Shown here one piece after another: positions 1 through 9,918 of a stretch of 64,000 nucleotides of DNA. The DNA is from Punica granatum (lineage: Eukaryota > Streptophyta > Magnoliopsida > Myrtales > Lythraceae). The stretch spans positions 11,780,001 through 11,844,000 of the forward strand of contig NC_045132.1 of the NCBI RefSeq assembly GCF_007655135.1, in the 5' to 3' direction. Position 1 is the first letter of the stretch; every line of letters starts with the position of its first letter. The position numbers and the translations under genes are program-made. Under the pieces are notes generated by a model that was given only the letters and a program-made list of their open reading frames with translations, had not been told where the DNA came from and made no database searches.

Positions 1-568
1 CTGGGTGTAAAACCCGAATGCAGCGGAGCGGGTGTGAAACCCTGACTGTGGTGGTGTGGGTGTGAAACCCGGTGTGTAGCGGAACGGGTGTGAAACCCTC
101 ACTGCGTTGCTGTGGGTGTGAAACCCGGTGAATGGGTGTGAAACCCTGTGTGTGGGTGTGAAACCCGAATGCAGCGGAGCAGGTGTGAAACCCTGACTGC
201 GGCGGTGTGGGTGTGAAACCCGAATGCAACGGAACGGGTGTGAAACCCTAACTGCGATGGTGTGGGTGTGAAACCCGATGAATGGGTGTGAAACCCTGTG
301 TGTGAAACCCGAATGCAGCGGAGCGGGTGTGAAACCATGACTGCGGTGGTGTGGGTGTGAAACCCGATGTGCAGCGGAACGGGTGTGAAACCCTAACTGC
401 GGTGGTGTAGGTGTGAAACCCGGGGTGTGAAACCCGAATGTAGCGGAGCCGGTGTGAAACCCTGACTGCGACGGTGTGGGTGTGAAACCCGAATGCAGCG
501 GAATGGGTGTGAAACCCTGACTGCGGTGGTGTGGGTGTGAAACCCGGTGTGTGTGGGTGTGAAACCCT
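1..568. repeat. GGGTGTGAAACCC minisatellite, unit 1 (partial)
   Basis: Monomers of 27-28 bp each start with GGGTGTGAAACCC and carry one of a few 14-15 bp tails (GAATGCAGCGGAAC, TGACTGCGGTGGTGT, GGTGTGCAGCGGAAC), with shorter 20-bp variants. Tails tend to alternate, giving a dimer of about 55 bp. The array sits where Tat/Ogre elements carry 3' UTR tandem repeats, between the polypurine-tract side and the pol-distal internal DNA. It differs from the second copy by a 14-bp indel near 420. It has no stop codon in the minus frames, so long open frames there are incidental. Confidence 0.92.
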
Positions 569-1708
569 GGGAATTCTGATTTATCGAAGACCGACGTTGC
601 TGCTGGAGCGGTTGCACTTTCGTTGGAAGGCGGCTTTGCTGTTTGGCCATTGTGCTTTCGCTGGCGATGCCCCGGCCGTGCGGTGAGTGATTTTGCTTTG
701 CCGGATGCTACATGCTAAAAGACTTGAGCTCTGGGGTGGAGCGCCTACGTATCCCGAGTGGTCGGGAATCTGAGTCAGCCGTAGTTCTTGCATGCTTGTG
801 GTACCTGTAATCCTAGTATTACTAGTAAATCATGTGAGAAATACTAACATGAGATAGGCACAGGTAAGCAATAAAAAGAGCGTCGTTGTGACGCACAGAT
901 CTTCAGTTTCGGGGTCACTTGAGCAACCCGTGAAGAATTTTGCTTTGATATTGCAAGTGGATCCCGTTCTCGAAGGCCTAGATGCGAGGCCTCCGGGTAT
1001 CTCCCGTTAGCCATGCATGGGCATATCGAGACTTCCCCGACGATGCCCTAGCAATTCTATCGTTTGTTCGACGCGCCCGGCGGCTTTGAACCCTTCTCAA
1101 TAGGGTACAGTAGGGCAGCTGCATTTGCAACCCGCTTGGGGATTTCTGTTCAGATTTGGTCAGACTCGGTCGGACCATTTCCAAAGCGTTATGACTAAAC
1201 CCCGGAGAGGAATGTCTGGGATTTTGGCTCTGTGGTAGCCTGTTAAAGGGCGGCTGTGACCCGTTTGGAGTTATGCAAAGACAAAGAGGAAAGAGAAAGC
1301 TTGGGAAGCACGTTGCCCTAGGCTAAAAGGATACACGGGTTCACGCCTGCAGCGAGATGTACCCCCATTTTCCTTCGTCCTTCTGTTGTGTAGGTTGTAC
1401 CGAACTGCTCGGATGGCATGCTCGGTTTGCCCACTGTGCTTGAGGAGGAATCCTTCACGCTGGATGGTTGAGCTGTGTTGGAGGGCTGATCGAGGATCAT
1501 ATTGAAATAGATAACCTGGCCACTTTCCTTGGGGATCCCTTGTCTGCACGATGTGTGAGGAACCAGGGAGTCATTTTTATTCATCTCTCGTTTAACTCTC
1601 CTTTTGCTACGGTCACCCACCTCGGGGCCGCACCTCTCAACCTAAAGGGGAAGAGCTTTCCTTTTACCACAACCGCCCCAAAGGGTTTCCGGTCATGCCT
1701 CTCTTTTA

Positions 1709-1757
1709 CCCTAGCTTTTGCCTAGGCCGCCCCAAAAGGGGTTTTCGACCTAGCGGG
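1709..1757 (-). other. Conserved 3' UTR stem-loop block, element B unit 1
   Basis: The flanks (CCCTAGCTTTTGCCTAGGCC on the left, GGTTTTCGACCTAGCGGG on the right) match those of the coding element at 52193-52240. Between them the stem is CCCC-GGGG with loop AAAA, whereas the coding element has CCTC-GAGG with loop GAA. The pairing is kept although the stem sequence differs. A repeat of the block lies at 11059-11107 in unit 2. Confidence 0.65.
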
Positions 1758-2400
1758 CTCGATTCTTCTATCTCTCGAGTTTGCAAGGGCGAAGGGTTCG
1801 AAGGATTCAACCTCCGAGTGCATTGTGTTCTGTCTCCGTCGAGGAGTTGTGTCTGCTGCTTCCCCCTTTTTTTTTCAGGGTTTGTTGACTGCTTTTGAAT
1901 TGGCTGTGCCGGTGCTTTTGGTGAATGTTGGCGTTGCCTTGTTTTGTTCATTGACGGGTTTTTCCCGCGCCTTTTCTCTCTCTCTTCATTGGCGGGTTTT
2001 TCCCGCTTCTTTTCGCTCTGTTTTTTTTCCTTGCAGCTGGGGTTTGTTTTGTGCCCCGTGTCTTTGTTTGAAACTCCTCGACTTTGTATCGCCGAGGCCA
2101 CTTTGGTGTCTTTCGCCTCGTGGAGACTTGTTGTGTGTTGCTAGCCCTATTTTGTGAGGACCGGCTTTCTTGGAAGTTTGACTCCCGTGCACTCGAAAGC
2201 TGAACTTCGTGTCATTTGCCCTTGCAATCTCTTCAGGTGAATTCCCCTATTGTCTAGAAGGAAAATACAAATTTGCCCTAGGGAATTAGTGGCCGGGGTT
2301 GTCCTGGTGCTTGTTGTGGAGGAAGCCTGGTCTTGACGCAAATGACCAGGAGCGTTCCAATGTCACTTGCTGGAGTGACCCACTATGGTGACCTCGGGGC

Positions 2401-2620
2401 GAACTTCAACCAGGGAGGCCCCAGTGTACGTCGCTTGCCGAGGTTGTGTTGGCGCGAACTTCAACCGGGGATGCCCCAGTGTACGTCGTTTGCTGAGGTT
2501 GTGCTAGTGTGAACTTCAACCGGGGATGCCCCAGTGTACGTCGCTTGGAAAAGTTGTGCTAGTGCGAACTCCAACCGGGGATGCCCCAGTCTACGTCGCT
2601 TGGAAATGCTTATCGTGGGT
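2401..2620. repeat. Four 55-bp direct repeats, unit 1
   Basis: Four tandem copies start at 2401, 2456, 2511 and 2566. Each begins GAACTTCAACC (GAACTCCAACC in the last) and contains GCCCCAGTGTACGTCG or a one-base variant. The period is 55 bp. The array is copied in unit 2 at 11752-11971. Confidence 0.88.
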
Positions 2621-5199
2621 GGATGATGTCCGAGGTGGTCTCGGTGCAAGCGTTGAACGCGAATGCCCCGGTCTTTATCATTGATGTGACTCGTGGTGGG
2701 CGGTTTGTGCAACTGTCGCCCCTGGCCGTCTCATGTCGTCAATGTCAACTGAAATGGTTGCGTTGATGGCATATGGCTCGCTCAGTTGTTTTTGTCTTTA
2801 GCTTTGTAGGGGGTACCTCCGTGCCGAGCCCCTTCCCTGTCAAAGTATAAGGGAGGAGGCTCGAGAGGAGTTCTCAGAAAGGCGTGAGCTTGTGCATCAC
2901 TCTTCGCCTGTGACCGGCGTGTCCCTGTAAAAGATGACAAAGAAGATGGTGTGTTAGGCGACTGTGCGGTGGAGTATGCGGTAAGAAATATGGGGTGGAC
3001 CCATGAAAAAATCCCTTTTGTCCCGCACGCAACCCATGGGGTGTCGCGTGTGGATGACATTTGTTTCCGGGAATGTAGTCATCACCACTCTGGAGTGGTT
3101 AGATCATGACTGAGGTCACATAAGCATGTTTCCCTAATTGCGAGTAGGCATGCGCAGCCGTCCTAGGGAAGGCTCGAGGAGCCGGGTCCCATGAGGACAG
3201 GTGAGTCTAACAGGTCCAACAAAACTGATAGGGCGTCTTCGAGACTGTCCTAATGCTCCATTGAAGGATTTGTTCATGTCGGGAGCCCATTTGTGGGAAT
3301 GCATTTGAATGAAAGCAACAAAGAGTTTAAAGAAAACTGCGCGTGTTGCCCCAGTGTTTAGTCGGCGACCACAACGGAGGTGGATGAGATCCATTCTTTT
3401 ATCGGAGGCATGACCGTGCTGGTCTGCGATCGAGAGTTGGGTCATGCTCTGTTTGTGGAGCTGTCACTTTCTGTCTTTGCAGCAGAAGGATTAGACTTGC
3501 TCCTTGAAGTATCGCTTGGATGAATTTGAATCCAAGTCGATTTTGGATTTCAGATGAGCCTGAAAGCAGTAAATGCGAGGTGTCAAAACCTGAAAGCAGT
3601 AAATGTGGGTCCGGAGCCCAAAATAATTCGACTCTCGGACCGTTCACTCACCGACTGGAATTCTTACATATTGAATGTACAAAATAAAATCCTTACAATG
3701 CTCTCGAAAACAATAAATACAAGTTACAAATGGCCGAATTCCAGTCGACTCGCGTTCGGTTATTATTCCGCTCTAACTCACCGTGAGTTTAGGGAAAAGA
3801 CCGAAGAACTGAAATTCAATGTACGCTCTCACTGAACAGGGCGTTGGACCCTGTGATCAATGATTAGGGCATTGGACCCTGTGATTGATAATTAGGGCGT
3901 TGAAACCTAATATTATTCGGCCTAGGGATCAGGCTCGACCCGCATGGCAAACAGGTGCGGAAAGATAACACGCAGCAGGTAAATAACAGACAAGGTGTTT
4001 GTTATTATCGAGTGTACGTGTTTTAACAAGTTGTTAATCCGGGGTATTTTGGCATGCAAATCCTACCCTAGACAAACAAGCACGTGCCAATGTTTTAGCA
4101 TTCGGCTTTGTTTTGAGAACTTGACAAAGAGAGTCAAATCTCATGTGTGTGGATTGCTTTTACAGTTGTTCTGTATTGTGACACTGAATTTCCACTGAAT
4201 TAGCCAAACTCGTGTTTTGACTCTAGATTTGGAATCTAGAATTCCTCCTAACCATTATCAAGTGTTTGGTTTGGTCGAGTGAAAGGTTAATCAGCATTTT
4301 GCATGTTTTCTGACAGGGATAACCGTTCTAGTTACCCGAGTCTATGTTAGGATGACAGAAACACATCAGTTAGATAAGAAAAGGCTATGCAGATGAACCC
4401 GCACCTGAACAGGTAGCCCGTTCTTATCCCGTACTGTAGTGTTTCTGTCATGCTAACCTTAACAGTGTCGCTGAATTGTGAAATGACGATTTTGCCCTTT
4501 ATTTGAAAATTGTTTTTAGAAAAGGGGAAACATCGCAGTGCGGGCCACCTCGGCCTGTAGCCGGTGTCGACCAATTTCCTGGATCTTCCAGGGTTGTGCA
4601 AGAACCCCGAAAAAGCCAAAGAACCAGTCGATCTGCCCAGAAGTGATCTACAAAGATCTTCTGTATCCTAACCTGAGTTACTTGGAATCAGGTAAAAACT
4701 CAAGTTGAGACACAGAAGCCCTTTTCAGACGTCCATGCTAGATCGGACCGCGCGTTTCGGGTTTTGAAATTGATAAGTTTGAAAAGGGCAACAACGTCAT
4801 TTGACAACTCATCGACGCGAGTTATCAGTTAATGGCCAATTCTTGTAAACTTTATCAGTGTGAAGTGGGTTTAATCATGTGAGCGTCCCGATTAACCCGT
4901 TTGTGGAATTAATGCTTAAGGGTTGTGCCGAATGCATTAATTGTGAAAACGATTCGCGACTCGAAGACCAAGACGATTCCATAAGGATGGAGGATAATTT
5001 GGTCCAATGACCGAAACTACCCTCGTAACCGAATGGACCCGAATGAGTCATCGATACCCGAATCCATGCATGCTTTGTTTTGAAAAGACATTTTCATGCG
5101 ATATTGCGACGATAATGTAAATTGCAAATTACACGAAAGCCGAGAACAGACTCAAAACGGGAAGAGGAAGCCTCATGCAACCCGTACGAGTCTAAGAGG

Positions 5200-5233
5200 C
5201 TCTCGGTCACTTATCCTTGGAGATAACCGAGAG
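5200..5233 (-). other. Hairpin in transcribed part of B LTR, unit 1
   Basis: CTCTCGG (5200-5206) pairs with CCGAGAG (5227-5233). Inside, TTATC pairs with GATAA around a 6-nt loop, with four unpaired bases on the plus-strand left arm. The site is downstream of the TATA box in the direction of transcription. A second, weaker hairpin lies at 5515-5548 (TCTCGG with CCGAGA, CCTC with GAGG). Confidence 0.6.
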
Positions 5234-5863
5234 GTCTCATGGCCCGAATGGGGTTCCACGAGGTTTCTCCGTCTTGTTTTGAATCATTTCTCGCATGCTC
5301 AAACGACAAACACGATAAATGACACGATTAACTAAAGTCGGTATTGCCATGATTTGAATAACGCATTCGAACATGCAAACATGCACAGACAAGTTATTTA
5401 AGGAATCGATAAAACAATACCGACTTCATGCATGTAAGAAAACACGAGAAAACTCGGAAATCGAACTTAGATCGGGCTAAGAAGGCCGTTCTTAACCCGA
5501 GGAAAGCAAGCCAAGTCTCGGTTACCTCTTCTTGAGGCAAACCCGAGAGCTCTTTTGCTTATTTCGGGTCGGGAAGGTCTTCCGAGGATCGATCCAAACG
5601 TTTCCCGACATGCTAACATGTTATATGATGACGAGCATGCATAATATAACATGAAAGTGTATGAAAATTAAGCCTTGCAAGTTAAACATGCATAAAACAC
5701 CATATCACTCCATAGTCATGCAAATAATGTAAAAAGCCCTAACTCCTCTAAGTCAAGAGTGATTTACCTACCCTCGGGATACGAGGAAAGAGTCGGGGAA
5801 GTGTTCGAGAGTCGGGTGACTCGGTAGAACGCTTGGAAAAGTGCTCGGGTACAAGGGCTTGCA

Positions 5864-6056
5864 CATTCGGGGAGCTAGGCGCACGGGGCGTGCGGCTGGA
5901 GTGCACGGGAGGCGCGCGGGCGCACGGGCAGGCGCGCGGGGCACGCGGACGTGTAGGCGTGCACGCGGGGCGCGCGGCGGGCGCGGGCTCGCGGGCTGGC
6001 GCGCGGCTGTGCGCGTGGGGCGTGCGCAGGCGCGCGGGCTGGCACACGGCTGGCAC
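5864..6056. repeat. GC-rich degenerate tract in LTR, unit 1
   Basis: A run of short GCGCGCGGGC/GCACGGGC-like words with almost no A or T. The matching tract in unit 2 (15215-15438) is about 31 bp longer, so it is length-unstable. The solo B LTR has different repeats (CAGACCCGACTGGCAC words, 33200-33870) in this position. Arg/Ala/Pro-rich open frames here are compositional. Confidence 0.8.
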
Positions 6057-6401
6057 TGTTCACTCGAGAGTGACGATTCTTCACCCGAAATGCACTAAAT
6101 GACCTGAAACAATAATTTAAAGACTTCAAATGGAAAAACCAATTTCACCAATGAACTCCATAGGTCCAAAACATATGGTCCATGGAGTTTGAGAATTTTT
6201 GAAGTTAAGTCGGGATGATGAACATCGGCTTCCGACTTAAGAACTTCGAGTTTTGTTCGATGTTTTCTTTTCGGTTTTTCAAAGCTGAAGCTTGCTGGTT
6301 CTTGGGTGTTCTTGGCTATGGAGTTTGAGAGGTTTTCTAGAGGGAGAATGCTTGGAGAGAGTGTGTAAGAGGAGAAGTGATTAACTTAATCACTTTGGGG
6401 C

Positions 6402-6409
6402 TATTTATA
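6402..6409 (-). promoter_or_regulatory. TATA box of B LTR, unit 1
   Basis: TATAAATA on the minus strand, the strand of the element, about 1.6 kb inside the LTR from its 5' terminus at 8014. The matching site in unit 2 reads CCTATAAATAG. The start site was not determined. Confidence 0.6.
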
Positions 6410-8014
6410 TGCAAAGCTAATGGGCAATTAAGCAAAAGCAAGCACACTTAAGCCTCCCATTAGCAAATTTTGGTTTGCCTAATGAGGATGAGGATGAATG
6501 TGAGCCAAGTATCCTTCATGTGGAAGAGGCAAAAGCATTAATGAGCATTGATGAAGGCTTGAGTGTTGTCTTCAAACTCTTGGATATTTTCAAGCAAGAG
6601 TGCAAGTTGGCTTCTTGCATTGAAGAAGAAGAAGCTTCTAGAATAAAGGGTGACTCATCTTGGGCATCCCGTCGGTCCCACGACTGAAGAGTAGAAACCG
6701 GGAAAAAGCTCAGGTCTCGATTGATCGCGCATTCGAGGCTCGGGGTTCGAACCAAATGTTGAATTATCGATATACATGAGGGAACGGATTTAATGAGTCC
6801 GAGATAGACATTTTCCGTGAGGAATTGCCAAATGTCTGTATGAGGCTCGGAGGTCGGTTTTGCTCCTTTTATGCATTCAGAGCGAGGTTACCCACTTCTA
6901 ACAGCATATCTTGTATCTGCATCTCACGTCGGTCATTTTGACATAAATTGTCAAATTACGTGGGCACTTGTCCCTTAAGCCGGTAAATGCAAATATGGAG
7001 CCGGAGATGTCCTAGGAGGCCGAAACTGGATTTCTCAGATTGCTTTCTGAGTTTCTTGGGCGATTCGGAGATCACTATGATTTCTGTTTGCCGAGATTGG
7101 GCCTCTAAGGATATGAAAAGTGCATCTAGGACCCTTAAAGCACTGCTCGAGGGGTCTAGATGAGTTGTGTGATTCATTCGGACGATTCCACATTGAGCCT
7201 TGAGAAGGCTAGCATTGTGTAATGTAAGCATCCGGCGTCAAGTTTCCCCAAAGAGGACCTCCGGATATGGATCTTCACTGAAAATGGCCTTTTGTGCTCC
7301 TCGGAGGTTACTCGGGAAACCGTGAAGGGTTTTGCTGTCTGTTTTGCTCAATTGCGAATGTCCGCTGGAGTTTTCAGGGCAATTTAGTGTGAATTTCGTT
7401 TGCCGTAATTCCATCAGACCAATCTCCGGTTATGCTCTTCCGAAGAGGGGTATGCACGTTTTGTTGCTCGGAAGTCATTTAGAGTGTCTTTATGGCTTCC
7501 AAAAGACAATCTGAAGCATTGCTCATGCTCTGTATGATTGTAGGGCATCGCTGCATCTAATATTTGGAATTAACTTTTCTCCGAGAAACCGGCATTTTTG
7601 GACTTCCACTGAAAAGTTGTCTGTATACAGAAAGTTGTTCTGTATAGAGCAGATGATTTGCGAAATGCGTTTGAAGACACTTTTCATCTGTTTGGCATCG
7701 ATGTGGATTTTTGAAGTCCAATGTTGGCTATCTTCCGACGGTTGAGCGAACTATCGGAAAATAGGACTGTCCATGTGGTACATTGGAAATGCCGGTTTTG
7801 GACGTTGTTGAGCTCTCTAGCCACTCTGTTTCCCTTTGGTGACTCCTGGAATCCTTCTGTCATGTGTGCATGTCTTCTGCTCAATTTTGTCGACTTGAGG
7901 ATGAATAGTGATTTTTGCTCTGTTAAGTCGTTTTTCTGTATTCTGCTTAAGTTGTGGCTTGGACCATTGCTGATATCGTTGTTTGGAAAGGTGAACCAAA
8001 ATGGGGTGCTGACA

Positions 8015-8030
8015 GCTTGCCCCTCTTTGA
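8015..8030 (-). other. Polypurine tract of element B
   Basis: Read on the minus strand the bases next to the LTR are CAAAGAGGGGCAAGC, a purine-rich plus-strand primer directly before the LTR start TGTCAGC. The same sequence, with minor changes, stands next to the LTRs at 22266, 29138 and 50176. Confidence 0.75.
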
Positions 8031-8484
8031 CTGCATGCTCGAGTAGAGGATGCAGCCAAAGACTTCAGAAGCACCCCAATTTGATATTATTGATCAATGT
8101 GGAATTTCCTATATGGCCTTCTCCTTCTTGCTTTGGATATGTGGGATGTTGTACCTAATAAAAAGGAGATATAGTGAGATGCGCACAATGGACGTGTAGA
8201 GTCCGGAACAGAACAGGGATAGGCCTTTAAAATCGGGATTGACCCGAAGGGAACTGACCCCTGTGCAAAAAAGTAGTCGCATGGGATGCATTGTATAATG
8301 AAAATGCTTGCAAAAAGTAAATGCAAATGCTGGGGAGTTGCGTGAGGAGTGGAAGAAATCATTGTGATTCCTCCATCCCTGCGCTTTTCTGTGCTGCAAT
8401 CGATATTGTGGCAGAATCCTTCGTTGCTTGCCAACTAATTGTGATGCCACAGAGTGCATGTAATGCTATCCTGAAGACTCTTCG
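8031..8484 (-). mobile_element. 3' UTR of element B between polypurine tract and minisatellite
   Basis: About 450 bp of unique sequence with no domain-bearing open frame. The first part (to about 8080) resembles the sequence beside the polypurine tracts of elements A and C, with GCATGCTCGA and GCAGCCAAAGA words. It supports the assignment of the following minisatellite to a retrotransposon 3' UTR. Confidence 0.65.
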
Positions 8485-9918
8485 TGTGTGGGTGTGAAAC
8501 CCGAATGCAGCGGAACGGCTGTGAAACCCTGACTGCGGTGGTGAGGGTGTGAAACCCGGTGTGTGGGTGTGAAACCCGAATGCCGCGAAGCGGGTGTGAA
8601 ACGGTGTGGGTGTGAAACCCGAATGCAGCGGAACGGGTGTGAAACCCTAACTGCAGTGGTGTGGGTGTGAAAGCCGGTGAATGGGTGTGAAACCCGAATG
8701 CAGTGGAACAAGTGTGAAACCTTCACTGCGGTGGTGTGGGTGTCAAACCCGGTGTGCAGCGGAACGGGTGTGAAACCCTCACTGCGGTGGTGTGGGTGTG
8801 AAACCCGGTGTGCAGCGGAACGGGTGTGAAACCCTAACTACGATGGTGTGGGTGTGAAACCCGGTGTGTGGGTGTGAAACCCGAATGCAGCAGAGCGGGT
8901 GTGAAACCCTGACTACGGCGGTGTGGGTGTGAAACCCGAATGCAGTGGAACGGGTTTGAAACCCTGACTGCGGTGGTGTGGGTGTGAAACCCGGTGTGCA
9001 GCAGAACGGGTGTGAAACCCTGACTGCGGTGGTGTGGGTGTGAAACCCGGTGTGCAGCGGAACGGGTGTGAAACCCTGACTGCGGTGGTGTGGGTGTGAA
9101 ACCCAAATGCAGCGGAGCGGGTGTGAAACCCTGACTGCGGTGGTGTGGGTGTGAAACCCGATGTGCAGTGGAACGGGTGTGAAACCCTCACTGCGGTGGT
9201 GTGGGTGTGAAACCCGGTGTGTGGGTGTGAAACCGGAATGCAGCGGAGCGGGTGTGAAACCTTGACTGCGGCGGTGTAGGTGTGAAACCCGAATGCAGCG
9301 GAACGGGTGTGAAACCCTGACTGGGGTGGTGTGGGTGTGAAACCCGGTGAATGGGTGTGAAACCCTGGGTGTAAAACCCGAATGCAGCGGAGCGGGTGTG
9401 AAACCCTGACTGTGGTGGTGTGGGTGTGAAACCCGGTGTGTAGCGGAACGGGTGTGAAACCCTCACTGCGTTGCTGTGGGTGTGAAACCCGGTGAATGGG
9501 TGTGAAACCCTGTGTGTGGGTGTGAAACCCGAATGCAGCGGAGCAGGTGTGAAACCCTGACTGCGGCGGTGTGGGTGTGAAACCCGAATGCAACGGAACG
9601 GGTGTGAAACCCTAACTGCGATGGTGTGGGTGTGAAACCCGATGAATGGGTGTGAAACCCTGTGTGTGAAACCCGAATGCAGCGGAGCGGGTGTGAAACC
9701 ATGACTGCGGTGGTGTGGGTGTGAAACCCGATGTGCAGCGGAACGGGTGTGAAACCCTAACTGCGGTGGTGTAGGTGTGAAACCCGAATGTAGCGGAGCC
9801 GGTGTGAAACCCTGACTGCGACGGTGTGGGTGTGAAACCCGAATGCAGCGGAATGGGTGTGAAACCCTGACTGCGGTGGTGTGGGTGTGAAACCCGGTGT
9901 GTGTGGGTGTGAAACCCT
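8485..9918. repeat. GGGTGTGAAACCC minisatellite, unit 2 (complete)
   Basis: About 1.43 kb of the 27-28 bp monomers described at 1-568, ending at the same GAATTCTG boundary. The right part from 9365 matches the left edge of the window, and the part at 8485-9364 has no partner inside the window. The core GGGTGTGAAACCC is an imperfect palindrome. About every second monomer contains AAACCCT, the plant telomere heptamer, but never in tandem, so this is not telomeric DNA. Confidence 0.93.

Larger units (their letters stand above)
569..3621 (-). mobile_element. Non-coding internal region of element B, unit 1
   Basis: About 3 kb between the minisatellite and the LTR. I found no Gag, protease, reverse transcriptase or integrase motif on either strand, and open frames are short and without recognisable domains. 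One block (1709-1757) is nearly identical to a 3' UTR stem-loop block of the coding A element at 52193-52240, placing this DNA in minus orientation and tying it to the Ogre group. T-rich stretches near 1860 and 2020 end in CAG and look like splice acceptors on the plus strand, but nothing else supports an exon there. The simplest reading is a non-autonomous derivative. The last 70 bases contain two GAAAGCAGTAAATG motifs resembling the 3' UTR repeats of elements A and C. Confidence 0.7.
1..8014 (-). repeat. Tandem duplication, unit 1 (element B, partial at left edge)
   Basis: This stretch is repeated at 9365-17396. The offset is 9364 in the minisatellite, 9350-9351 through the internal region and 9382 after a GC-rich tract of different length. 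From about 569 to 5460 the two copies differ by about four substitutions and one extra T in a T-run. From about 5490 to 8014 they differ by roughly 3 percent in the part I counted (15 substitutions between 6760 and 7200). The window begins inside the unit, so the first 880 bases or so of the unit lie further left. The unit consists of minisatellite, non-coding internal DNA and a left-truncated LTR, all in minus orientation. Confidence 0.93.
3622..8014 (-). repeat. LTR of element B, left-truncated, probable crossover hybrid
   Basis: Aligns with the complete solo LTR at 30475-35311 from about 31022 onward, so some 545 bp of the LTR end that would adjoin the primer-binding site is missing. The other end is intact: CCAAAATGGGGTGCTGACA at 7996-8014, followed by the complement of a polypurine tract. 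The left part (to about 4.9-5.5 kb) is almost identical to the LTR at 12973-17396, while the right part differs by about 3 percent. That is expected if this LTR was formed by unequal crossing-over between two diverged LTRs. Confidence 0.82.

Noticed and set aside
1..568. CRISPR-like look: constant 13-mer with short variable tails
   Set aside because: Tails are a few recurring sequences, far too short for spacers, and the context is a plant retrotransposon.
1860..2050. Plant exon/intron signals on the plus strand (T-rich tract plus CAG)
   Set aside because: No matching donors or coding exon, and the block orientation indicates a minus-strand element.
1706..2101. 131-codon Lys/Glu-rich minus frame
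   Set aside because: No domain; opposite to T-rich DNA with repeated TTTCCCGC words, present only because of composition.
5830..6102. Arg/Ala/Pro-rich open frames on both strands
   Set aside because: Produced by the GC-rich degenerate tract, which differs in length between the two units.
8485..9918. Telomere-like AAACCCT words
   Set aside because: They occur singly within 27-28 bp monomers and never as tandem heptamers.
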